Source of the DNA: Bacteroidales bacterium
GTDB lineage: Bacteria > Bacteroidota > Bacteroidia > Bacteroidales > F082
DNA: 64,000 nucleotides
NCBI GenBank assembly: GCA_013141455.1
Contig: JABFQW010000027.1
Coordinates: 39,635 to 103,634 of the forward strand
Reading direction: 5' to 3'
Shown here: piece by piece, positions 9,550 to 19,729 of the stretch
Layout: each line of letters opens with the position of its first letter
How positions within the stretch are numbered: the first letter of the stretch is position 1
The notes under the pieces: generated by a model
The model's input: only the letters and a program-made list of their open reading frames with translations
What the model was told of the DNA's origin: nothing
Database searches by the model: none
Position numbers and translations under genes: made by a program

Positions 9550-10296
9550 TCAATGCACTTCGTGCGTTCCATCGGGAAGGAAAGTTACGGTTGGAGGCAC
9601 TTTGGCCGTTTCAAACAAATCATAACTCTTTTTGAGGTCGGCCCAAAGGCTGATTTCATCTTTGTATTTCCTGTAACGGTTTGTTAACCCTGAATAGGTT
9701 TTATCATTCAAACGGGCAGGATAAATAGTCAGGTCAATCTGTGTTTGTCCGCTGTTGTAAGCCTCAATACACCACACAAACAGCTCCTTGATCTTATCAT
9801 TGGTAATGGCAAGGCAACCCGAGGACACGCATTCACCATGAATGAAAATGAAATTTCCCAAACGACCTTTCACACCCCTGATGCTGTCGGAAGCGTTCGG
9901 ATAATTGATCTGCATCGACAAATAGTATTTACTGAATGGATTCAGATCGGAGATATGGTAAAAGCCTTCCGGGACCTGAAGATCACGATAACGCCGTTTT
10001 GGCCCGACTTCACCCGAAATTTCACAGATGGGGAATTCTTTAATCAATGCGAAAACAGAGTCGGAGGTGTTTTTGGCCCACAACTCAATCTTTTTCTCAG
10101 TCTTGAAGGCGCGAAGGTATATACGCAGGCTGTCGCGCGAAATAGAATGTTCGGCAAGCGTTTTAACTACGGTTTTCTCTTTGGCAGCATAGGCTTCCCG
10201 AACGCGGGTAAATGCCATCTGCTCTTCTCTGAATGAAGGCGCATTCATCTCTAAGCCCAGGAACAACAAGGGGAAAAGGAAGATCAATAATTTCAT
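9550..10296 (-). CDS. L,D-transpeptidase (YkuD/YafK-like) family protein
   Basis: FIHGECVSSGCLAITNDKIKELFVW: His...SxGC active-site motif; RLGNFIFIHG context; N-terminal signal. Confidence 0.88.
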   Translation of the reverse strand: MKLLIFLFPLLFLGLEMNAPSFREEQMAFTRVREAYAAKEKTVVKTLAEHSISRDSLRIYLRAFKTEKKIELWAKNTSDSVFALIKEFPICEISGEVGPKRRYRDLQVPEGFYHISDLNPFSKYYLSMQINYPNASDSIRGVKGRLGNFIFIHGECVSSGCLAITNDKIKELFVWCIEAYNSGQTQIDLTIYPARLNDKTYSGLTNRYRKYKDEISLWADLKKSYDLFETAKVPPTVTFLPDGTHEVH

Positions 10297-10497
10297 GAAT
10301 GATTTTAAAATGAAGGCGCAAATTTAGTATAAAATAGCTCAAAACCGCGGCGCACGACCGGGCTTTTCTCCAATTCCCTCTTAATGTTCGAATTGACAAA
10401 TTGAAAAGAAAGAGCATTGTTGAATTCACCTCTAAAAGTTCTGAAATTGTCAGTGGTGAAGTAGCACGAGCAAAAGAAAGTTACATCCCTCCTGCTG

Positions 10498-11481
10498 TCA
10501 ATCTGTTACGATAAATTTTATCTGATACCAATAGCCACCGGTTTTAATGCGTGCAAAATAAAGCCCGCTCCCACAACGATCAAAATCGATGCTGGCTTTT
10601 GTGTTGTTATCACTGCCTTCCAGTCCGGCTGAATATACAAGGGCACCATTTGAATGATAGATTTCGATGATCGACGGCGTGGCACCGGACAATCCTGAAA
10701 TAACCAGTTTGCCGCGTGACGGATTTGGATAAATTTTCAAATCAGGCGACAAATGTGGCTCAATGCCAACCGGATTATTCGACAGTATGGTAACTTCAGA
10801 TTGCGTGAGTGCCCTGTCGTAAATACGCAGCTTGCCGATATTACCATCGAGGCACTGATTGATACTAAAATCTGACCCTACTACATCCTGTTCCTGGCCC
10901 GCCATCAGTCCATTCGGTTCAATCAACAGTGCCGAAGCATAAACATTTGCTGCCGAAGCCCTCAAAATACCATTTTTATAAAGGAAAGCATCCGTTCCCT
11001 GTCGTACAAATACTACAAAATACCATTGTAGTGCTACAATTGAATCCGTATTTTCGATGTAATAATCATCCTGCAACCACATTTGCCATTGCCCGCCTGG
11101 TCCCGAGATAAATTTCTGATAGTAAAAACCTACATTATCACCACCGCTCTTCAGGCTGTTCTCACCCGAAAGCATGGTGTTGTAATGACTACCACTACCG
11201 GTATGAAACTGATTGAATTTTACCCACATCGCCACACTAAAATCCTGTAACTGATTCATCACAGCATTTGGAATCGAAAGATAGGAAATATCGTCATAAG
11301 GAATTGACAGTGAACCGTTAATGCCCGCGTTTCCGGCAAGTGTGGCATCATACCCATTGCCACTCGAATCGACGGTGCTTTGTTTCAATGAATAATACGC
11401 TGTTAATCCATCGGTTACCTGGCTTATTCCGGTAAATGAAACCCAAAATAAAACCAACATCGTGCTGAATTTTTTTTTCAT
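10498..11481 (-). CDS. LamG/concanavalin-like domain protein with T9SS C-terminal sorting domain
   Basis: DGLTAYYSLKQSTVDSSGNGYDATLAG...IGKLRIYDRALTQSEV (LamG); KIYPNPSRGKLVISG...GLYFARIKTGGYWYQIKFIV (T9SS CTD). Start refined to MKKKFSTMLVLF. Confidence 0.9.
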   Translation of the reverse strand: MKKKFSTMLVLFWVSFTGISQVTDGLTAYYSLKQSTVDSSGNGYDATLAGNAGINGSLSIPYDDISYLSIPNAVMNQLQDFSVAMWVKFNQFHTGSGSHYNTMLSGENSLKSGGDNVGFYYQKFISGPGGQWQMWLQDDYYIENTDSIVALQWYFVVFVRQGTDAFLYKNGILRASAANVYASALLIEPNGLMAGQEQDVVGSDFSINQCLDGNIGKLRIYDRALTQSEVTILSNNPVGIEPHLSPDLKIYPNPSRGKLVISGLSGATPSIIEIYHSNGALVYSAGLEGSDNNTKASIDFDRCGSGLYFARIKTGGYWYQIKFIVTD

Positions 11482-11790
11482 GGCTTTCAGTTTTAAGATG
11501 AAGGTCAAAGATAAGAAAACTACAAATTTTGTCAAGTAAATAGTTCATATTGAGTAACTAACAAATAGTTGTATGAAAATAAACCGGTTCGGACTCATAT
11601 AATAATGATCATATATTCAGGTAAACCGATAGTTGATGAATACGATTCTTTGCCAATATTTTTTACGAAACTCATCTACTTTAAAAATTGTTTATTATTG
11701 TACATCTTATGTGGGATCCTGAGACCACTTAAATATAACGGGGTGTAACCGAAAAGCCTTATGAGTAGGGAAATCTTAAATTAATTCATT

Positions 11791-12213
11791 ATGGAAACAA
11801 ACAAAATTTTGCGTGGCGGAATTGCCGGCGGTGTGGCTTTCTTTTTGCTTGGATGGTTAATTTACGGAGTGCTGTTAATGGATTATACCACAGCCAACTT
11901 CAACCAATGTGCTGCCAGACCCATGGAAGAAATGGTTTGGTGGGCGATGATGTTATCGAACCTTGCCTTCGGGTTCATGCTATCAATCATATTCAGTTGG
12001 TCGAACACCACGGGTATGATGGCCGGTGCAAAAGTTGCAGGGATCATTGGATTATTCGTATCTGTCTCGATGGATTTCAGTGTTTATTCGATGAGCACTA
12101 TGTTTTCCTCTTTTTCTACCGTATTCGTCGACATACTTGCTTATACCATTATGTCGGTCATTTCCGGAGCAATTATTGCGCTGGCAATGGGTATGGGAAA
12201 GAAACAGGTTTAA
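11791..12213 (+). CDS. hypothetical integral membrane protein (140 aa)
   Basis: Complete ORF, about four hydrophobic segments. Confidence 0.75.
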   Translation: METNKILRGGIAGGVAFFLLGWLIYGVLLMDYTTANFNQCAARPMEEMVWWAMMLSNLAFGFMLSIIFSWSNTTGMMAGAKVAGIIGLFVSVSMDFSVYSMSTMFSSFSTVFVDILAYTIMSVISGAIIALAMGMGKKQV

Positions 12214-12690
12214 CCCAAATTTGTATTACTTATCCGGGTAAATATCTGCTCACCTGATATTATTCCCGATTCTTCACTACTAAATCAGGTAATTCCAAAT
12301 TGTCTGACATGATTTGGATTGTCGTGAAAAGCCGTTTCTTTCAAGTAGGATTTGTTGATGTTGAATCAGTCTATTCACTGCCTTTTTCTGAATAATATCG
12401 GTCTAAATCGATGTAATCTATACAACCTTGTTATTTAAAAAAAGAGCGGCCAATTATTAAAAAGAAAAAACAACCCGGCGCAATCAATAGCAGATTCAAT
12501 TGTGGTTGGAATGTGGATTATGGTGTTTCATTTTGTGCATTAGAAGTGATACAAAGCCGATTGGATAATATGATTGAAACGGTAACGAACCTTATCACAA
12601 ACCCCTGGCAGTTAAAGTAAATAATCAAAACAACAACAGTGATTTGGAATTAAAATTTAACTTCGCCAAAATTCGAAATTTAAGTAAATA

Positions 12691-13836
12691 ATGGGGAAGA
12701 AACTAATAGCAATCATGTTGATTGCGATTGCAATAAAATTTGTTTATTTCTTTTTTGCTTTAACTATTTCAGAGTTAAATGGCGGATATAATGCGAATAA
12801 TAGTGAAAGTGATTTTTTTTCATTGTTTAAAAGAAATGATTCAGGGTGGTATCAGATTGCTGCAGAACAAGGCTATCCAAAAATTTCTGATCCCATAGAT
12901 TTGGGTTATAGCGATGGTAAGTATTATAAACAAAGTGTCTGGGCGTTTTTCCCTCTATACCCGATATTAATACGACAAACTGAAAATTTGCTAAATATCG
13001 GATTTCCGCCAGCCGCATTTTTTCTATCGATAATTTTTTCCATAAGCTGCTTCATTGCCTTTTATCTACTTTGCATTAGAATTTTCAAAATCAATGAAAA
13101 AGATAGTTTTATCTATACCCTGTTTTTCATTCTTTCACCATTTCACTATTACTATTCGATGTATTATACCGAGGCTATATTTTTCACATTTCTTGGCTTT
13201 TCATTTTTATCGATTCATATTAAGAAGTATTGGCTGACAGGAATTTTAATTATACCACTGACATTAATCAGGCCGAATGGGATTGCATGTCTGATTCCAC
13301 TTTTCGTTTACTATATAGAAATTGAAGGCGGCTTCAATAAGTTCTATTCAGGTTTCAAAACATTCGATCTGAAAAAAAACATTCAGGTATTGTGGTTTTT
13401 AACAGCACCGGTGGCATTTGGCATATATTGTATTTATCAAAAATACATGACTGGTTATTACTTTGCTTTTGCGATAGCTCAGGCAGGTTGGTATAAAGAA
13501 TTCATGTTTCCCCTTTTAGCCTTATTCAGAAGGGGTGATTTTGCCACACAGTTTAACTCTGTTTACACTATTGTTTTTATGATTTTCAGTATTATTGCCT
13601 GGAAAAAATTTCCTCTTAGTATGAACATTTTGATCTGGATTAGTATTTTACTTCCTATGGCCTCAGGTTCTGCTCTTTCTATGCCACGATTTATATCAAC
13701 CATATTTCCGATGACCATTTACTTTACCTCCTTTTGTATTAAAACAAGAATGCGGTATTTGTTTTTATTTTTAGCCTTCTCACTTCAGCTTCTCACTTTT
13801 TACCCCTGGTTGATAGGCGCCCCAATCAGTTTTTAG
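12691..13836 (+). CDS. multi-TM glycosyltransferase-like membrane protein (PIG-V/mannosyltransferase-like)
   Basis: Many TM helices; NDSGWYQIAAEQGYP near N-terminus, WAFFPLYPILIR, and PLTLIRPNGIACLIPL motifs resemble PIG-V/GT-C transferases. Confidence 0.75.
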   Translation: MGKKLIAIMLIAIAIKFVYFFFALTISELNGGYNANNSESDFFSLFKRNDSGWYQIAAEQGYPKISDPIDLGYSDGKYYKQSVWAFFPLYPILIRQTENLLNIGFPPAAFFLSIIFSISCFIAFYLLCIRIFKINEKDSFIYTLFFILSPFHYYYSMYYTEAIFFTFLGFSFLSIHIKKYWLTGILIIPLTLIRPNGIACLIPLFVYYIEIEGGFNKFYSGFKTFDLKKNIQVLWFLTAPVAFGIYCIYQKYMTGYYFAFAIAQAGWYKEFMFPLLALFRRGDFATQFNSVYTIVFMIFSIIAWKKFPLSMNILIWISILLPMASGSALSMPRFISTIFPMTIYFTSFCIKTRMRYLFLFLAFSLQLLTFYPWLIGAPISF

Positions 13837-14144
13837 TAAAATATCGCTGTTTTCATGCATATAAGCTGTCTCTTGAGAATAAAATTATGAATGCTTGATC
13901 ATCAATAGTTAAACCAAGATCATGCAATGTATTTACAAAGCATATCCGGTAATAATAATGTAAATCGACAGGTTTGTTGAATTTCAATCATTTGCTAAGG
14001 CTTGATTAACCTGAAAAATCAGATGACCATCTACTCATGGCCTGCTATTGATTTTTGGATTAACAAAATTCCACCACCCTATACTTACGAAAGAATTACG
14101 ATTTTTAAAACTAATTTTGTCGGGTTAACCTTTCCCAAATTTAT

Positions 14145-14987
14145 ATGAATAGTTATCAGGTCAGAATCAATAAAGTCCTATCGCACATCGATTTTCATCT
14201 TGATGAAAAACAGGATTTGAATAGTCTGGCCGAAATGGCTTTTCTATCAAAGTTTCATTTCCATCGAATCATGAGTTCATACTTAGGTGAACCCCTTGCT
14301 GTTTATATTAACCGGATCAAACTCGAAAAAGCGGCAATTTTGCTAAAATATTCCGATAACCCTATTGAGAAAATTGCTTATACAATTGGTTATGAGTCTC
14401 CTACATCGTTTACAAAAAGTTTCAAAAAAGCATTCAAAGTATCGCCCACCGATTTTAAAAGAAATAATGCGGGTAATTTTACCATTAAACCGAAATTAAA
14501 AGCTGTTAAACAGTTTGATCTATCATCCGAAATCCGACAAATCAAACCATTTAAAGCATTGACCTATCAGGTAAAAGGAAAAGTAGGCGATGAAAAAACC
14601 TATGAAGGCTGGGCCGGGTTAGTATCCTTTTCTTCCGAAAACTGTTTGATTGATGCACTTACCAAATATATAGCCGTGCATTGGGACGATCCAACAATAA
14701 CAAAAGAACATAATTTGAGGTACGATGCCTGTATTTCGATCAATAAGGAATTAAATCAAACGGGAAAATTCACATTAAAACAATTCCCTGGCGGGAAATA
14801 TCTATGTGTTTCGTATCAAGGCGATTATATGTTTTTGCCTGATGTATATAACCAAATATTTAAAACCTATATTTTTAAGCATAATTTCCGCCTTAGAGAA
14901 GAACCTGTTTTCGAAGAATTGTTAAACAGTATCAATGACACTCCCAAAAAAAAATTAGTGACGGTAATTCATATTCCGATTGAATAA
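14145..14987 (+). CDS. AraC-family transcriptional regulator with GyrI-like effector domain
   Basis: Two HTHs (LNSLAEMAFLSKFHFHRIMSSYLGEPLAVYINRIKLEKAA; IEKIAYTIGYESPTSFTKSFKKAFKVSPTDFK) followed by a GyrI-like C-terminus (PGGKYLCVSYQGDYMFLPDVYNQIF). Confidence 0.93.
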   Translation: MNSYQVRINKVLSHIDFHLDEKQDLNSLAEMAFLSKFHFHRIMSSYLGEPLAVYINRIKLEKAAILLKYSDNPIEKIAYTIGYESPTSFTKSFKKAFKVSPTDFKRNNAGNFTIKPKLKAVKQFDLSSEIRQIKPFKALTYQVKGKVGDEKTYEGWAGLVSFSSENCLIDALTKYIAVHWDDPTITKEHNLRYDACISINKELNQTGKFTLKQFPGGKYLCVSYQGDYMFLPDVYNQIFKTYIFKHNFRLREEPVFEELLNSINDTPKKKLVTVIHIPIE

Positions 14988-15121
14988 TCAAAGCACCTCC
15001 CCCGTTTTGTAGCAAAGCCATTTACACTCGAATCAAAACATAGCAAGACTGGACAGGTAAACCATAAACCTGCCTTATACTTTTGTGTCATAATATGAAC
15101 GGTTTAAAAAATACCTAAACT

Positions 15122-16129
15122 ATGAACACAAGCATGAAAGCTTTACAAATAACAGGCTATGGAACAATGCAGGATAACCTCTGCATCCGGAATATCCAAT
15201 TACCCGAAATAACTGATGATGAGGTGTTGATTGAAATATATGCCGCGAGTCTGAACCCACACGATTATAAAACTATTCAGGGCAAATTCAGAAAAATGGA
15301 GAAGCTTACCTTTCCAGCCCAAATCGGTGGTGACGCGAGTGGAGTAATAATAAAGAAAGGGAAAAATGTAAAGGGCTTTAAAACGGGCGATGAAGTTTTT
15401 GGTATTGTTCATGGGTCGGTTGCTGAATACGGCAAAACCATTGAGGCACATATTGTTAAGAAACCAGCAAATATTACACATTTCGAAGCCTCGGGTTTTC
15501 CGATTGTCGGAATGACTACCATACAGGCTTTTGAATACGCTAAGATTAAACCTGGAGACAAAGTTTTCATTCACGCAGGCTCCGGTGGCATTGGCTCATT
15601 TGCCATACAATATGCTAAAAATAAAGGCGCTTTCGTATATACAACAACAAGTACAAATAATGTTGACTTAGTGCGCCGATTAGGCGCTGATGTGGTTATC
15701 AATTACAAAAAGGAGAATTATATGAATGTGGCAAAAGATATAGACATTGTTTATGACACCCTTGGAGAACAATACACCTTTGATGCTTTTAAAATAATTA
15801 AAAACGGCGGAAGTGTTGTAAGCATCTTACCTTCCGAAATCAATAAAGAAGTTGCCACTGAATTAGGATTACCATCTTTTGTGAAATTTATTTTTTCACT
15901 CAGATCAGGTAAAATTGAAAGACTAAGAAGAATAAAAAACGTCTTTTACAAATTTCTGTTCCTTAAAGTAAATCGTACTGAAAATCTCCTTGAAATCAGC
16001 CAGTTAGCCGAACAACATAAAATAAAGGCTGTTATTGATAAAGTATTTGATTTTGAAGAATCAATTGCCGCATTTCAGTATTTATCAACGGGAAGAGCAA
16101 AAGGTAAGGTTATCATAAAAATAAAATAA
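15122..16129 (+). CDS. NAD(P)-dependent alcohol dehydrogenase / quinone oxidoreductase (MDR superfamily)
   Basis: GDKVFIHAGSGGIGSFAIQYAKNKGA Rossmann motif and typical GroES-like N-terminus. Confidence 0.92.
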   Translation: MNTSMKALQITGYGTMQDNLCIRNIQLPEITDDEVLIEIYAASLNPHDYKTIQGKFRKMEKLTFPAQIGGDASGVIIKKGKNVKGFKTGDEVFGIVHGSVAEYGKTIEAHIVKKPANITHFEASGFPIVGMTTIQAFEYAKIKPGDKVFIHAGSGGIGSFAIQYAKNKGAFVYTTTSTNNVDLVRRLGADVVINYKKENYMNVAKDIDIVYDTLGEQYTFDAFKIIKNGGSVVSILPSEINKEVATELGLPSFVKFIFSLRSGKIERLRRIKNVFYKFLFLKVNRTENLLEISQLAEQHKIKAVIDKVFDFEESIAAFQYLSTGRAKGKVIIKIK

Positions 16130-16136
16130 CAAAACG

Positions 16137-17180
16137 ATGCAAAAGAAAAACATACTAATCACCGGAGTTTCATCAGGCATTGGGTATTCAATTGCTGAGA
16201 CAATGATTCAAAACGGATATTTTGTATTTGGAACCGTTCGTAAAGTTGAGGATGCCGAAAGTTTAAAAATGAAACTTGGAAATGGGTTTTACCCACTTAT
16301 TGTTGATATTACAGATTATAAATCCATTGAATGTGCTGTTGAAGTTGTTAAAGATGTTATATCAGAAAATGGATTAACGGCTTTAATAAACAACTCAGGT
16401 ATAGTAGTAAGCGGACCTTTAAAACATATCAATAGTAACGATTTTGAATACCAGTTCCGGGTAAATGTTTTCGGACTTCTAAAAATGACACAGGCATTGT
16501 TACCATTACTTGGCGGAGATCTGTCCACAAATATAAAAGCCGGAAAAATAATAAATATAAATTCTGTTTCCGGTTTGTTGACACTCCCTTTCATTGTTCC
16601 GTACAGCGCTTCAAAATATGCTGTCGAAAGTTTGACAGATGGCTTGCGGCGAGAATTGGCAATTTATGGGATAAGCGTTACATCCATCCATCCCGGTGCC
16701 GTTAAAACTCCAATCTGGCAGAAAGAAAAAGATAAGATAAATTCATTTCATGATACTGATTATGAGATGTTTGAAGCTTATAGTAAACATCAGATTGCAT
16801 TAGCCGAGAAAGATGGTATTGATGCACTTGTTATTGCAAAAACTGTAAATGATATTGTTGAAGGCAGAAAGCGAAAGCCAGGTTACATACTGATGAAACA
16901 TGACTTTGCTTTTAGAATAATGCTCATGCTACCTAAAACATTACAGGACAATATAGTGATGAAAATGATGTATGCAAAAACAAAAATTAGCCTTTCGGAT
17001 GAATTAAAAAGAGGCTGGTTTATTGTATCAAACATCATTCCGCCAATCGGATTTTACCTTTATTTCAGGCATAGAAAACAATATCCCAATAAAGCGCAAT
17101 CGGCGCTTAAAGGTGCAATAATCGGGATTCCGGTAGGAATTGTAATGAAATACATCTTCGATAATTTCATTTTCAGTTAA
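16137..17180 (+). CDS. short-chain dehydrogenase/reductase
   Basis: NILITGVSSGIGYSIAE (TGxxxGIG), NNSGIV, YSASKYAVE (YxxxK). Confidence 0.93.
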   Translation: MQKKNILITGVSSGIGYSIAETMIQNGYFVFGTVRKVEDAESLKMKLGNGFYPLIVDITDYKSIECAVEVVKDVISENGLTALINNSGIVVSGPLKHINSNDFEYQFRVNVFGLLKMTQALLPLLGGDLSTNIKAGKIININSVSGLLTLPFIVPYSASKYAVESLTDGLRRELAIYGISVTSIHPGAVKTPIWQKEKDKINSFHDTDYEMFEAYSKHQIALAEKDGIDALVIAKTVNDIVEGRKRKPGYILMKHDFAFRIMLMLPKTLQDNIVMKMMYAKTKISLSDELKRGWFIVSNIIPPIGFYLYFRHRKQYPNKAQSALKGAIIGIPVGIVMKYIFDNFIFS

Positions 17181-17303
17181 TACTTGTATATCAACATTTT
17201 ACAACTTTGATCACCATAGAAATGACTAACTCCGTAAAAAAATACTCCTGTCATTTCACTTAGGTTCAACATACAATTTTACTAACAAAACAAATAATTA
17301 CTT

Positions 17304-18653
17304 ATGAAAAGAGTATATTTTTCTGGCATTATGTGCAGCATTTTACTGCTTTCTATTACTGCAAATGCACAACATGACAGCCTTCCGTTTACATTGAAAA
17401 ACTGTATTGAATATAGTTTTACAAACAACGCAAATATTACAATTTACGGGAATGAAGTCGAAATTGCGAAAAACAAGAAAGCCGAATTGCTTTCCAATTT
17501 ATTGCCTCAAATTAATGGCAGTGTGTCGTTTGATGATAATTTAAAAAGGCAGACAACCATTTTCCCTGCCAATAGTTTTGGTCAGGGCTCACCTGAATCG
17601 CGGATGCAAATCGGTAGTCAATTCACCTCAAATGGCACTGTACAAATTGATCAAACCATTTTTGACCAATCGATATTCCTGGCAATCGGAATTACCCAGG
17701 TTAGTTCCCGGATTGCTGAACTTAAGGTTATACAAAACAAGGAAGACCTGATTTACAACACTGCAACAGCATATTATCAGGTGCTTGCAATCGTAGAACA
17801 GAAAAATTTATTGATGGAGAATATAAAGAAATATAATGATTTATTGGCCATCATAGCATTACAATACGAAAAAGGACTTGCAAAAAAGATTGATTTTGAC
17901 AGACTTAGGGTGAATGTCAACAACCTTACTTCACAAATAACCATTTTGGCTACTAACGAAAAATTAGCGCTGAATCAACTAAAGAACACCATGGGTATGA
18001 ATTTAAACGACACGCTTCTGATCAGCAATTCATTGAAGGCAACGTTGAATTTATCACAGCCACAATCCGAAATCTTAGAGCTAAACAATAAGATCGAATA
18101 TAAGATATTGAATGAAAATATAATCATTCAGGAACTTGAAGTACTGCGAAAAAAATCGGCATATCTTCCTTCATTATCCGGTTATGCACGTTTTGGGACG
18201 CAGGCACTGTCAGACGATTTTAATTCGGCCACTGACAAATGGGACGGTTTTAGTTCGATAGGTTTGAAATTGTCGGTTCCCATTTTCAGCGGTTTCAGGC
18301 GAATGAGCCAGGTAAACCAAAGTATTTTAAGCACATCGAATGCAAAGGAAAACAGGAAATTAATCATGCAGAATTTTCAATTGCAATTTCAAAATTCGGG
18401 CACAAAATTATTGAGTTCATACACTTCCTTGATAAATAACAAAGAAAATCTGGCGTTGGCGAAAGATGTTATGGAAAGTGTTCAATTACAATATCAAAAA
18501 GGTACTGCGTCATTGTCCGATTTCCTCAACTCCGATTATTCATATAAAGAAGCCCAAAGTAACTACATCATTTCCCTGCTCAACTTTCTGTCGGGCAAAT
18601 TAGATTACGAAAAAGCACAAGGAACTTTAAGCAACTATTTCCAACAACTTTAA
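17304..18653 (+). CDS. TolC-family outer membrane efflux protein
   Basis: Signal peptide, repeated coiled-coil OEP domains, position directly upstream of HlyD/AcrB genes. Confidence 0.92.
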   Translation: MKRVYFSGIMCSILLLSITANAQHDSLPFTLKNCIEYSFTNNANITIYGNEVEIAKNKKAELLSNLLPQINGSVSFDDNLKRQTTIFPANSFGQGSPESRMQIGSQFTSNGTVQIDQTIFDQSIFLAIGITQVSSRIAELKVIQNKEDLIYNTATAYYQVLAIVEQKNLLMENIKKYNDLLAIIALQYEKGLAKKIDFDRLRVNVNNLTSQITILATNEKLALNQLKNTMGMNLNDTLLISNSLKATLNLSQPQSEILELNNKIEYKILNENIIIQELEVLRKKSAYLPSLSGYARFGTQALSDDFNSATDKWDGFSSIGLKLSVPIFSGFRRMSQVNQSILSTSNAKENRKLIMQNFQLQFQNSGTKLLSSYTSLINNKENLALAKDVMESVQLQYQKGTASLSDFLNSDYSYKEAQSNYIISLLNFLSGKLDYEKAQGTLSNYFQQL

Positions 18654-18664
18654 TCCATTAAACA

Positions 18665-19717
18665 ATGAAAAAAATCACAATTATAATTGCTGTTTTGCTA
18701 ATATCAGTAGCAATAGTTTTCACACTGATTAGAAATAAGAAAAGTATCGATGATAAAAATATAATCATTGACCGCTCAAAAAATGCAGTAGCAGTAACAA
18801 TCCGAAAAGCAACGTTACTGCCCTTACAGTCCTACTTATCCGTACCATCTGTATTAGCTGCCAAAGAAGAGGCTGTCATTTCGGCAAATGCACAAGGAAA
18901 AATATCAGTATTATATTTCGATATTGGTTCAAAAGTATCAAAAGGCCAGGTTATTGGCAGAATAGATTGTGAACAAAAGCAAATTTCACTTCAGGCAATT
19001 GAACTTACCATCGAAAAACTTAAACAGGATTACGCACGATTTCAGGATCTGTTCAAAGGCAATGCCATTAACGAAACAACCGTGTTAGATGCCAGATACA
19101 ATTATGAAAATACACTGTTGCAGGCGCAACAAATTAAATTACAAATTGAAGATGCAAACATCATTGCGCCAATATCAGGTATTATCACAAGCCGAAGATT
19201 GGTTGCAGGCGAATTTGCTACTATGGGAATGATATTGGGAACAATTGTTAATCCTGCTAAATTAAAGACATCGGTTTTTGTTAATGAAAAAAATATTCTG
19301 AATTTGAACATAAACGATGAAGCAGTGATAACAAGTGATGTTTTCCCGGCTAAAACCTTCAGAAGCACAGTAACTTACATTAGTCCCAAAGGTGATGAAA
19401 ATCATAATTATCAGGTCGATTTATTGGTTAATGATAAAGATAACCTGCTCAAAGCGGGAACGTATATCAAAGTCAGATTCGATTTAAATACGAAAGCAAC
19501 TGTTTTACAAATACCCAAAAAAGCCTTGGTGGACGGAGTAAAAAATCCCTATGTATATGTGATTGAAGGAAATACCGCAAAACAGATTAAGCTTGTGTTG
19601 GGAAGAGAATTTAACGAAAACATCGAGGTACTCGAAGGGATAAGCGCCGGCAACTCCGTTGTTATCGATGGCCAGATTAACCTGATGGATGGCAGCCTCA
19701 TTGAAATCACAAACTAA
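18665..19717 (+). CDS. RND efflux periplasmic adaptor (HlyD/MFP family)
   Basis: EEAVISANAQGKISVLYFDIGSKVSKGQVIGRID and IIAPISGIITSRRLVAGEFATMG lipoyl/barrel motifs. Confidence 0.94.
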   Translation: MKKITIIIAVLLISVAIVFTLIRNKKSIDDKNIIIDRSKNAVAVTIRKATLLPLQSYLSVPSVLAAKEEAVISANAQGKISVLYFDIGSKVSKGQVIGRIDCEQKQISLQAIELTIEKLKQDYARFQDLFKGNAINETTVLDARYNYENTLLQAQQIKLQIEDANIIAPISGIITSRRLVAGEFATMGMILGTIVNPAKLKTSVFVNEKNILNLNINDEAVITSDVFPAKTFRSTVTYISPKGDENHNYQVDLLVNDKDNLLKAGTYIKVRFDLNTKATVLQIPKKALVDGVKNPYVYVIEGNTAKQIKLVLGREFNENIEVLEGISAGNSVVIDGQINLMDGSLIEITN

Positions 19718-19729
19718 AAACCTACAAAC

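Noticed and set aside
11720-11775. Possible structured leader (GTGGGATCCTGAGACCAC...CGGGGTGTAACCGAAAAGCC) upstream of the 140-aa membrane protein
   Set aside because: Only one short 4-bp stem is obvious and it matches no riboswitch class I can recall; insufficient evidence.
12425-12620. Open stretch SIQPCYLKKERPIIKKKKQPGAINSRFNCGWNVDYGVSFCALEVIQSRLDNMIETVTNLITNPWQLK in the intergenic region before the PIG-V-like gene
   Set aside because: No start codon for most of its length and no recognisable family; could be a degraded gene remnant but also chance.
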